Assembly (NCBI GenBank): GCA_045601045.1
Contig: JAZRZA010000074.1
Coordinates: 1-64,000, forward strand
Length of the DNA stretch: 64,000 nt
From: UBA1181 sp045601045
Lineage (GTDB): Bacteria > Bacteroidota > Bacteroidia > Bacteroidales > Paludibacteraceae
Reading direction: 5' to 3'
Shown: positions 34,647 to 42,425 of the stretch, piece by piece
Layout: each line of letters opens with the position of its first letter
Numbering within the stretch: position 1 is the stretch's first letter
Position numbers and translations under genes: made by a program
The notes under the pieces: model-generated
What the model was told of the DNA's origin: nothing
Database searches by the model: none
What the model saw: only the letters and a program-made list of their open reading frames with translations

Positions 34647-34895
34647 TTATAGGAACATCTCTAATGCTCGGGCCAATTGGTCTGGGCAAGAGGTGCCTCT
34701 TCCTCCGCAATCGATACCTGAAAGTTTCGCGATAGCATCTTCTACCTTCATTCCTTGTGCCAAAGCGGCTACACCTTGGGTGTTGCCTTGACAACCTCCT
34801 AAAAATTGCACGTTTTTGATGATGCCGTCTTCCACGGCGACATTGATCATCTTTGAGCATGTGCCCATGCATTGGTAAGTTTTTGTTTGTGTCAT
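34647..34895 (-). CDS. TSCPD-domain protein
   Basis: An 82-residue protein of the TIGR03905-type TSCPD family, named after TSCPDQLARAL at its C-terminus. Conserved Cys sit in QCMGTCSKMI, GGCQGN and GIDCGG, a likely metal-binding site related to the C-terminal domain of class II ribonucleotide reductases. Its stop codon abuts that of aroC with no gap. Confidence 0.88.
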   Translation of the reverse strand: MTQTKTYQCMGTCSKMINVAVEDGIIKNVQFLGGCQGNTQGVAALAQGMKVEDAIAKLSGIDCGGRGTSCPDQLARALEMFL

Positions 34896-35029
34896 ATTAT
34901 GTTTTATTTGTGGTTTTTATGGATGCGATAAGGAAACATCTTTGTCGCAAAGATAACTGATTGGATAGTTTTTTTGCCGTAATTCTCTCTTTTTTTTCTT
35001 CTTCCCATCCAATAAAATGCAAAAAAATG

Positions 35030-35037
35030 TATTTTTG
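35030..35037 (+). promoter_or_regulatory. -7 element upstream of the histidine kinase
   Basis: TATTTTTG matches TAnnTTTG, about 55 bp before the ATG; the -33 is poor. GGAGAG just before the ATG is a plausible ribosome binding site, uncommonly clear for this genome. Confidence 0.45.
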
Positions 35038-35092
35038 TAAGAACTAGGATAATGCGTGTGAATTTAGATTCGTAATCCAGCTACGGAGAGAT

Positions 35093-38000
35093 ATGAGTTT
35101 GTTTATAAACTTAAAGAAAAAAATATTACGGATTGTGAGTACCGATGAGCGTCGTCGTTTGACTACCTCGATGGTTGCCGCATTGTTGTGCTTCGCTTTT
35201 GGTTTGCTCTTCCAATATCTATACTATGCAGATGCCACCAAACCGCTGGATGTGGCGAGCTTTCAGAAAAAGATTTATGAAAAAGAGGCGTTTGCGGATC
35301 AGTGGATGAAGTATATTCGAGACCAATTGTCTGCTGGAAATTTCGATGGATTGACCCAAAATAACACCTTGTACGAAGCTTCCGCCGAGAATGAGGTGGC
35401 GTTCCATGTCTATAGGGGTGACTCATTGCTCTATTGGAGCAGTGATGCCTTTGCCGCTCAAAACAATATCAATTTCGATTTGGGCAAAAATGTCTTTTTT
35501 AGGGTGGACAATGTCTATATGGTGGCCACGCAATCTTACTACCGTGATTATCGCTGTGTGGCGCTTATCAAGATCAAGGAGGTGCTTGGTGTATCGAATA
35601 GCAGCAAGTGGGATGTCTTCGCCAAATCATTTGGATTGCCTGGTAGTGTCGCCATTTCGGAGATGCAGTTGGAATCTTTTGCTCCTATCTTTTCCCGATC
35701 GGGTAACTACCTCTTTTCAGTCCATCAAAAGCCGTTGCGAGAGGGTAGCACCATCCTTTTCGTGGTAAGTGTTCTCTTTTGGTTGCTGGGTGTCGCGTTT
35801 TTATTCGTTTTCGCGGATAGAATGTTGCGATGGAGCGAATTGTATGATAAGAGGAAAAGATTATATGTCTGGTTGGGAATCGTCTTGTTCTTTCCTTCGC
35901 TTTTGACCTGTTTTTTGTTGTGCCGTTTCCCTCCGATTCTTTTTTATAGGCCGTGGAATCCATTGTCGTATTCTTCAGTGTTCGCGCCGACAGCGGAGCA
36001 CCTTTTTGTCTACGCGCTCTTCTTCACAGGATTCCTTACCCTTTTGAGACGTAACTTGTCGCTCTCTTTACGGGTATATTCCATGCCGTGGGTGAAGTCC
36101 TTTTTTAGGATTTTATTTATGAAGTTTTTTGTCTTCGCGGCCTTCATCGTGCTCTATCGCTATTTGATTAGTTTGGTCTATGACTCTAATGTGAATGTTG
36201 CGGTCTCTTCTATCCAAGAGGTGAACCAAATGACGGTATGCGCGGTTTTGCTGATGATGCTGTGGGCCTATCTGCTGTATGGTTGCGCCAGCAAATTTAA
36301 ATTGATGTATGTCTCGAAGGAGAACGCGTCTGCCATGGTCTGCTCTCATCTGCTCTTGACGGTGGCTTCTTGTTTCTTGTTTGGCTATTATGGATCAAGT
36401 GTGGATGTCTTGCTTCTTTGCCTATTCTCCGCGGTCTTCCTTTTTGAAGATCTGGATTGTATATATATCCGCACAAACATGTTTGTTCGGACCGTTATCT
36501 CTTCTTTTGTCCTCATCAATATGATTGTGGTGTTCACCTATTGGCACAGTGAGAAAAAATGTGTTCGGAACTATGCCGATAAAGCTCGGGAAGTGGCGGA
36601 GAATAACAGTGTGCGTGAGGACAAGGTGGCGGAGATCCTTTTACGGGATTATGATCCACTTATCGCGTCGGATACCACTTTGAGCAACTTGGTGCAGGGC
36701 AGCTTGCCAAAGCGGGATACGATGACATCGACCTATTTGATCAATTCCTATCTTCGTGTCTTCAGGGATTTTTACACCATACGCCTGCAGTTTAGCGATA
36801 AAGAGAACCCTTCGTTCCATGTGTGGCAAACGGGAAAGGGATCTGTCTCGTATGATTCGTTCGATGAGATTATGCCCTTCTTTCAACAGGTGCCGCAAGC
36901 ACCTCATTTCTACGCATGTAAGAGCGAGGCCTACTCGGTCTCTTTCATCGGCATCTTCCCGTATGGAGGCAAGATGTTGTATGTGAAACTCTATCCTAAA
37001 CTATCACGTAATGTGCAGGGTTTGACCTCTTCGCCAAGGAAAGGGGATATCGGAGAGGAGTGTTCTCTAGCCAAATATTGCGGAGGATCATTGTGTTATT
37101 CGGATGGTGTATATCGTTATTCGGCCAGTTCAAATTGGTTGCCTCTTCCTGTGGATGCGGATGGCGTCGATCCAAGTAGTGTGATTGAATGCAATGGATA
37201 TACCCATTATATCTATTATTTGAAGGAGAGTGATGTTTATGGAGTGACCAGTGTGCCTGATCGACAGAGTTACACCTATGTGATCTTCATCACCTTTATG
37301 TTCTCCATTTACCTGTTTATCGCGGTTTGTTATTTCTTGTACAACAACGTGAAGAAGGCGAGAGAGGATGGACGACGGTCATTCGTCGCGACGCTACAGA
37401 CTATATTTGTAGTTCCGATGGTGGCTTCATTCTTCATCTTGTCTGCGGTGACCTTCCCGTTCTTCTCGGATCAGTATGAGCGTGCCCACCATTCCGAAAT
37501 GAAGGACAAATCCTATGTGGTGCAGCACCGTTTGCAGGATATTTTGGGTTTCTCGAAGAGTTTGGGGAAACATCAGAAATCGTTGGATGAGTTTGTCCGC
37601 ATGGTAAGTGATTATTACCAAATGAATGTGGAACTGTATGATGTGGAGGGTAGACTCTTCTCCACTTCTAAAACGCTACTGGCTTCCAAGGAGTTTTTGA
37701 ACTTAAATCTAATGAATCCGAAAATGAAGTTCTTCGGATACCAGGATTTTTATGTGTTGGAAAAAATAGGCAGAAGAAACTGCTATGCCAATTATGTCGC
37801 TGTTTACAACAATAGGAACGAATGTGTAGGTTATCTGAAATTGACCTCCATATTGGGTTATTACAATGTGAAGACCCAGTTGATCAATATCATGGTGGTA
37901 ATTGCGGATATCTATCTTTTTGTGATGGTCTTTTCCATTATTGTGATTTGGTTGCTGAATAAACGTACCGCCAAACCGTTGTCTCTTTTGGCGCAAAGAT

Positions 38001-38824
38001 TCACGGAGGTGAGTCTGACGGGAGAGAACTCCGCGATTGATTACCATTCGAAGGATGAGTTGGGCGACTTGGTGCAACAATACAATAAGATGGTGGCGCA
38101 GTTGGAGGAGAGTGCCAAGAAGTTGGTGCAGTCGGAGCGTGATTTCGCTTGGCGTGATATGGCGCGTCGTATCGCGCATGAGGTGAAGAACCCGTTGACG
38201 CCTATGAAGCTTTGTGTACAACAGTGCCAGCGCAAGAAAATGAACGGCTCTTCCGATTTCGACGCCTATTTTGATAAAACATGTAATGTGTTGATCGAGC
38301 AAATTGACACGTTGGCGGAGATTGCCACCTCATTCTCCTCCTTCGCCAAGGCGACGCAATCCAACCTGGAACGTGTCGATATTTTGAAGAATTTGCGTCA
38401 GTCTGTCTCTTTGTTTGAGAACAATGAGGATGGGGTACACTTCACTTTGGAAGATAATGGTTTCGAGTCCGCCTATGTGATGATTGACGACAAGCACTCC
38501 ATGCAGATGTTTTCCAATCTATTCAACAATGCGATTCAGGCGATACCGGAGGAGACTTTCGGCGTGGTGAATGTCACCTTCGACAAACGGGAAGGCTATG
38601 CCATTATCTCTATTGAGGACAATGGATGCGGTATTTCCGAGGAGGTGCAAGAGAAGATGTTTATTCCTAATTTCACGACCAAGACAAGTGGCATGGGATT
38701 GGGTATGGCCATCGTGAAGAGTGTCTTGGACGCGGCGAGTGCTGAGATAACTTTTGATACGGAAATGAATGTCGGCACAACATTTTATATTAAAATTCCG
38801 TTATGTGAAGAGAGTGTGAATTGA
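35093..38824 (+). CDS. large orphan sensor histidine kinase (NtrY-like)
   Basis: A 1,243-residue membrane kinase. An N-terminal helix (about 24-46) is followed by an extracytoplasmic domain (about 47-220), then a cluster of about seven helices (220-490), a second large extracytoplasmic region (about 505-735), another helix pair flanking a third sensor-like domain (760-930), and a HAMP region ending near 1005. The transmitter has the H-box RRIAHEVKNPLTPMKL (His1029), N-box SNLFNNAIQAIP, G1 SIEDNGCGIS and G2 GMGLGMAIVKSV, as in NtrY-type kinases. No response regulator is adjacent. Directly downstream are porQ, cmk and ispH. The ligand and the partner regulator are unknown. Confidence 0.88.
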   Translation: MSLFINLKKKILRIVSTDERRRLTTSMVAALLCFAFGLLFQYLYYADATKPLDVASFQKKIYEKEAFADQWMKYIRDQLSAGNFDGLTQNNTLYEASAENEVAFHVYRGDSLLYWSSDAFAAQNNINFDLGKNVFFRVDNVYMVATQSYYRDYRCVALIKIKEVLGVSNSSKWDVFAKSFGLPGSVAISEMQLESFAPIFSRSGNYLFSVHQKPLREGSTILFVVSVLFWLLGVAFLFVFADRMLRWSELYDKRKRLYVWLGIVLFFPSLLTCFLLCRFPPILFYRPWNPLSYSSVFAPTAEHLFVYALFFTGFLTLLRRNLSLSLRVYSMPWVKSFFRILFMKFFVFAAFIVLYRYLISLVYDSNVNVAVSSIQEVNQMTVCAVLLMMLWAYLLYGCASKFKLMYVSKENASAMVCSHLLLTVASCFLFGYYGSSVDVLLLCLFSAVFLFEDLDCIYIRTNMFVRTVISSFVLINMIVVFTYWHSEKKCVRNYADKAREVAENNSVREDKVAEILLRDYDPLIASDTTLSNLVQGSLPKRDTMTSTYLINSYLRVFRDFYTIRLQFSDKENPSFHVWQTGKGSVSYDSFDEIMPFFQQVPQAPHFYACKSEAYSVSFIGIFPYGGKMLYVKLYPKLSRNVQGLTSSPRKGDIGEECSLAKYCGGSLCYSDGVYRYSASSNWLPLPVDADGVDPSSVIECNGYTHYIYYLKESDVYGVTSVPDRQSYTYVIFITFMFSIYLFIAVCYFLYNNVKKAREDGRRSFVATLQTIFVVPMVASFFILSAVTFPFFSDQYERAHHSEMKDKSYVVQHRLQDILGFSKSLGKHQKSLDEFVRMVSDYYQMNVELYDVEGRLFSTSKTLLASKEFLNLNLMNPKMKFFGYQDFYVLEKIGRRNCYANYVAVYNNRNECVGYLKLTSILGYYNVKTQLINIMVVIADIYLFVMVFSIIVIWLLNKRTAKPLSLLAQRFTEVSLTGENSAIDYHSKDELGDLVQQYNKMVAQLEESAKKLVQSERDFAWRDMARRIAHEVKNPLTPMKLCVQQCQRKKMNGSSDFDAYFDKTCNVLIEQIDTLAEIATSFSSFAKATQSNLERVDILKNLRQSVSLFENNEDGVHFTLEDNGFESAYVMIDDKHSMQMFSNLFNNAIQAIPEETFGVVNVTFDKREGYAIISIEDNGCGISEEVQEKMFIPNFTTKTSGMGLGMAIVKSVLDAASAEITFDTEMNVGTTFYIKIPLCEESVN

Positions 38825-38830
38825 AATCAC

Positions 38831-38838
38831 TATCTTTG
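38831..38838 (+). promoter_or_regulatory. possible -7 element before porQ
   Basis: TATCTTTG matches TAnnTTTG 17 bp upstream of the porQ ATG, without a clear -33. It could give porQ-cmk-ispH a start separate from the kinase. Confidence 0.35.
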
Positions 38839-38855
38839 AAATCTGAAAATTGAAT

Positions 38856-39914
38856 ATGGTAAATAAGAAAATAATAGTTCGATTACTGAATATTGTCTCT
38901 ATCTTCTCCTTGCTTGCTTTGCCGATGGGCACGTATGCGGAGGCGGGAAAGGGAGTGTATCGCTTTTTGAATTCATCGTATGATGCGAGATTGTCCGGTT
39001 TAGGAGGAGAGAATGTCTCTATCCAATCCGCGGATGTCAATATGTCCTATGTGAACCCAGCCTTGATGAATGGTGATGTCCACAACAAAGTCTCCGCCAC
39101 CTTCCTGAGTTATCTGGATGACGCGAAAGCGGGTGCGATTTCCTACTCCTATTCAATGGACTCCTTGAATAGTTTCGGCGCGAATTTCATTTACCAAGGT
39201 TATGGTAAATTCCAAGGCTATGACGAGTTTGGAACACCAACCTCAGACTTCAAGGCGGGAGACCTTGCCATTAGTTTGATTTATTCCAGATTTTTGGGTT
39301 ATGGCATGCGTTTGGGACTTGCCGTAAAGCCTATTTATTCGCATATCGAAGATTATTCCAGTTTTGGATTGGGCTTTGATGTGGGTTTCAACTACTATAA
39401 CAGAGAGAAGAAGTTCTCCGTGGGAATTGTCGCCCGCAACTTCGGTGTGCAGTGCAAGACCTACTATGGATCCGATAAACGTGAGAAGTTGCCGTTAAAT
39501 GTTCAGCTTGGATTCTCGCAAGGATTCCACCATGCTCCTTTCCGTATTTCGGTGACCTATGATCGCCTGAATGATTGGAATTTGGATTATTACCGTGAGC
39601 TTGAGTTGAAGCAGGTCATCGGAGAAGAACCTAAGAAGAATGACATCAAAGGGGTGGATATGTTCTTCCGCCATTTGATATTTGGATTGGATATAAATTT
39701 AGGCAAGAACTTCTATATTGAAGCGGCCTATAATCATAGAAGGAAACGTGAGTTTGAATTGACTGATGCGAGGTCCATCAACGGATTCTCATTCGGCGCG
39801 GGATTGAAAGTGTACGCGTTTAGTTTGGACGCGGCCTTCTCTCAATATGCGCCTGCCGCGAATACCTTCACATTGACATTGACCGCGGATATTGAAAAAT
39901 TTAAGAAGAAATGA
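38856..39914 (+). CDS. porQ: type IX secretion system protein PorQ
   Basis: A 352-residue outer-membrane beta-barrel of the PorV/PorQ family (FadL-like), part of the T9SS attachment complex that with PorU, PorV and PorZ processes sorting domains and anchors cargo. The signal peptide ends near TYAEA; YRFLNSSYDARLSGLGGENVS and DVNMSYVNPALMNG are characteristic of PorQ. ATG 38856 is chosen (TTG 38850 is also in frame). It overlaps cmk by 4 bp; the order porQ-cmk is often kept in Bacteroidetes. Confidence 0.92.
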   Translation: MVNKKIIVRLLNIVSIFSLLALPMGTYAEAGKGVYRFLNSSYDARLSGLGGENVSIQSADVNMSYVNPALMNGDVHNKVSATFLSYLDDAKAGAISYSYSMDSLNSFGANFIYQGYGKFQGYDEFGTPTSDFKAGDLAISLIYSRFLGYGMRLGLAVKPIYSHIEDYSSFGLGFDVGFNYYNREKKFSVGIVARNFGVQCKTYYGSDKREKLPLNVQLGFSQGFHHAPFRISVTYDRLNDWNLDYYRELELKQVIGEEPKKNDIKGVDMFFRHLIFGLDINLGKNFYIEAAYNHRRKREFELTDARSINGFSFGAGLKVYAFSLDAAFSQYAPAANTFTLTLTADIEKFKKK

Positions 39915-40597
39915 AAAGGATAATTGTAGCGATAGATGGTTTCTCATCTTGCGGAAAGAGTACGATGGCCAAGGACTTGGCAAAGAGTGTTGGGTATGCC
40001 TATGTGGATAGCGGCGCGATGTATCGTTCCGTGACGCTTTACTGTCAACGCAATGGTTTGATTACGGATGGCGTGGTGGATGAGGCTGCTCTTCAAGCGT
40101 GTATCGATGATATCCGCATTGAGTTTAAATTCAACGAGGAGAAACAACGCAATGAGACCTGTCTGAATGGTGATAATGTTGAGGATGAGATCCGTACTTT
40201 GGCGGTGTCCAATCAGGTGAGCATTGTCAGTTCTATTGGATTTGTCCGTCGTGCCATGGTCGCCATCCAACAGTCATACAGCAAGGATCGGGGAATCGTC
40301 ATGGACGGACGAGATATTGGTACAGTCGTCTTCCCTGACGCCGAATTGAAGATATTTTTGACCGCTTCTCCTGAAATCCGCGCGCGGCGTAGATACGACG
40401 AGTTGAAGCAAAAGGGAATGGAAGAGCCTTTTGAGGAGATCTTGGAGAATGTGAAGAAGCGTGACTACCTGGACCAAACTCGTGCGGAGAGTCCGTTGCG
40501 AAAGGCTGAGGATGCCGTTGAGTTGGATAATGGCGAAATGACGATTGCCGAACAACGGGAATGGTTGTTAAACATCTTCAACGAGAGAACAAAATGA
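39911..40597 (+). CDS. cmk: cytidylate kinase (Cmk)
   Basis: Phosphorylates CMP and dCMP. The P-loop is AIDGFSSCGKSTMAKDLA, the CMP-binding region is YVDSGAMYRSVTLY, and the lid/LID-like motif is GRDIGTVVFPDAELKIFLTA. The 228-residue length is normal. Its ATG overlaps the porQ stop and its stop overlaps the ispH start by 4 bp, so the three genes are translationally coupled. Confidence 0.96.
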   Translation: MKRIIVAIDGFSSCGKSTMAKDLAKSVGYAYVDSGAMYRSVTLYCQRNGLITDGVVDEAALQACIDDIRIEFKFNEEKQRNETCLNGDNVEDEIRTLAVSNQVSIVSSIGFVRRAMVAIQQSYSKDRGIVMDGRDIGTVVFPDAELKIFLTASPEIRARRRYDELKQKGMEEPFEEILENVKKRDYLDQTRAESPLRKAEDAVELDNGEMTIAEQREWLLNIFNERTK

Positions 40598-41472
40598 TTA
40601 TAGAGATCGACGATAACTCAGGATTTTGCAATGGGGTAGTCTCCGCTATAAAAAAGGCGGAGGAGGAGCTCTCCCGCACTTCCCGTCTCTATTGTTTAGG
40701 TGATATAGTCCATAATAGCATGGAGGTGGAAAGGCTATCCACCAAGGGACTTATATCCATCGACCGTGAGACCTATTTTAGCCTTCGTGGTCAGAAGGTC
40801 CTTTTTCGCGCGCATGGAGAGCCTCCTGTGACTTACGAGTATGCTAAGGCGAATAAATTGGAGATCATAGATGCTACGTGCCCCGTTGTTTTGAACCTTC
40901 AGAAGAAGATCAAGCAAGCTTATGAATCGTCTGACCCTTCTGATACGCAAATCGTTATTTATGGAAAAAATGGCCATGCTGAGGTGAATGGTCTGGTGGG
41001 ACAGACCGATGGAACCGCGGTGGTGGTCGAGGGCCTTCCCGATATCGACAAGATCGATTTCAACAAAAACATTAGGATGTTTTCCCAAACTACCAAGTCC
41101 ATTGATGGATTCAATAAAATGGTGGAGGCGATATCTTCCAGGATTAAGGAGGGACACTCTTTTGAACATAACGATACCATTTGTCGTCAGGTGGCGAATA
41201 GAATACCGAAGATTGTCGATTTTGTCTCCCGCCATGAACTGGTCCTTTTCGTGAGTGGCAAGAAGAGTTCCAATGGTAAAGTGTTGTTTGATGAGTGCAA
41301 GAAAGTGAACCCGAATATCTACATGGTGAGCGATTTGGAGGATGTTGATTATACGATTTTCAGGAATGTGAAATCTGTGGGCATCTGCGGAGCGACTTCC
41401 ACACCTAAGTGGTTGATGGAGGCTTTGAAGCGAAAAATAGAACAGTATGATGAATATTACACATCATTTTGA
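40594..41472 (+). CDS. ispH: 4-hydroxy-3-methylbut-2-enyl diphosphate reductase (IspH)
   Basis: An iron-sulfur enzyme making IPP and DMAPP in the last step of the MEP isoprenoid pathway. The three cluster Cys are visible: GFCNGVVSAI (Cys12), DATCPVVLNL and GICGATSTPKWL. The HGEPP and GHAEVNGL motifs bind diphosphate. ATG 40594 is used, overlapping the cmk stop; an upstream ATG in the cmk frame overlap is not family-like. The resulting 292 residues fit the usual length. Confidence 0.96.
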   Translation: MIIEIDDNSGFCNGVVSAIKKAEEELSRTSRLYCLGDIVHNSMEVERLSTKGLISIDRETYFSLRGQKVLFRAHGEPPVTYEYAKANKLEIIDATCPVVLNLQKKIKQAYESSDPSDTQIVIYGKNGHAEVNGLVGQTDGTAVVVEGLPDIDKIDFNKNIRMFSQTTKSIDGFNKMVEAISSRIKEGHSFEHNDTICRQVANRIPKIVDFVSRHELVLFVSGKKSSNGKVLFDECKKVNPNIYMVSDLEDVDYTIFRNVKSVGICGATSTPKWLMEALKRKIEQYDEYYTSF

Positions 41473-41491
41473 TAGTCTGTGAAAGGGTAGT

Positions 41492-42175
41492 ATGGAGAAC
41501 AAATTACTTAAAATATCTGTTGCGTTGAATGTCGTTTTGGCTGTTGTTGTCGCCTTTTTGTTGTTAAAGGGAAACAAAGTAGAGAATGCGACTTTGACGC
41601 AGGGAGTGGGACCTTCTGCCTATTCTGTCAGTGTGGAAGATGGCGATGTGGTCTTTATGGGTGCGGATCGCTTGGCGGAATGTAAATGGTCGTTCTTTTT
41701 GGCCAATGAAAAGGTGAAGAGTTTGGCGATCAACCGCAATACCATCGCGGATGATATCAAGCGTTTGGATATGGTTTTCAATGGGGTGACTCCATCGCAA
41801 TTTTTTTTGATGTATGGCGAAGAGGAGTTGCTGCAAAATGAGACGGTTGGCAAAATCGTTTCAGACTATTCTTCCCTTTTGTCTGCGCTCAAAGAGCGTT
41901 TCCCCGCTACGGAAGTGGTGGTGATGTCCACCTTGCCTATTTCTAAGCCAACGGACCACGAATTTAATGTGAAGATGGCTGCCAACGTGCAGAATTTGAA
42001 TATGTTAGTGAAGTCGCTGGTCTATCAGAAAGGGTATTCTTTCATTGATATGGAGAAGGATTTTTCTGATGACGAGGGTGGCTTGGCTTTGGATTACGGT
42101 GGTGCCGATGGCTTCTATTTATCCAGAGTTGGTTATGTGGTGATGAAGTCAAGAATCAAGGACTATTTGAAATGA
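41492..42175 (+). CDS. membrane-anchored degenerate SGNH-like protein
   Basis: A 227-residue protein with a single N-terminal membrane helix (residues 7-26). The rest follows the SGNH/GDSL hydrolase layout: VVFMGADRLAECKW at the block I position, LAINRNTIADDIKRLDMV at block II, FFLMYGEEELL at block III, and YGGADGFYLSRVGY at block V. The catalytic Ser of GDS is absent (Gly57-Ala-Asp-Arg), the block III Asn is gone, and the His of DGLHL is Tyr209. It is therefore probably a non-catalytic binding protein. It follows ispH by 19 bp and ends before a strong terminator. Confidence 0.65.
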   Translation: MENKLLKISVALNVVLAVVVAFLLLKGNKVENATLTQGVGPSAYSVSVEDGDVVFMGADRLAECKWSFFLANEKVKSLAINRNTIADDIKRLDMVFNGVTPSQFFLMYGEEELLQNETVGKIVSDYSSLLSALKERFPATEVVVMSTLPISKPTDHEFNVKMAANVQNLNMLVKSLVYQKGYSFIDMEKDFSDDEGGLALDYGGADGFYLSRVGYVVMKSRIKDYLK

Positions 42176-42210
42176 TTTTTCTCGGGATTGCCCCTTAATG
42201 TGATGATATG

Positions 42211-42245
42211 AAGGTCGCTCAATTTTTGGGCGACCTTTTTTGCTT
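42211..42245 (+). terminator. strong terminator after the SGNH-like gene
   Basis: AAGGTCGC (42211-42218) pairs with GCGACCTT (42230-42237), extended by two more pairs, and runs into a long T-tract. It isolates the adhesin from the upstream operon. Confidence 0.85.
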
Positions 42246-42253
42246 TTTTTTTC

Positions 42254-42284
42254 TTTCAAAATTGATTTCTATTGTCTATTTTTG
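42254..42284 (+). promoter_or_regulatory. promoter of the giant adhesin
   Basis: TATTTTTG (42277-42284) matches the -7 consensus, with TTTC 19 bp upstream as a weak -33. The leader would be about 135 nt and contains a long inverted repeat (42298-42306 / 42352-42360). Confidence 0.5.
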
Positions 42285-42297
42285 TTGTTTGAATGTG

Positions 42298-42372
42298 TAG
42301 AGTGACTTCGAATGCCTAAAAACACGCACAGAATTTGCCTACATTGGGGGTGTTACTCTATTGGTTTGCCTA
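42298..42372 (+). repeat. inverted and direct repeats in the adhesin leader
   Basis: TAGAGTGAC (42298-42306) pairs with GTTACTCTA (42352-42360). Three copies of (A/T)TGCCTA occur at 42312-42318, 42335-42341 and 42366-42372. They may be regulator-binding sites or RNA structure controlling the adhesin. Confidence 0.4.
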
Positions 42373-42425
42373 GGAAGAATGGTATGCCAGTATATATTGT
42401 TTGTTGATTAGAATAGTAAAATTAT

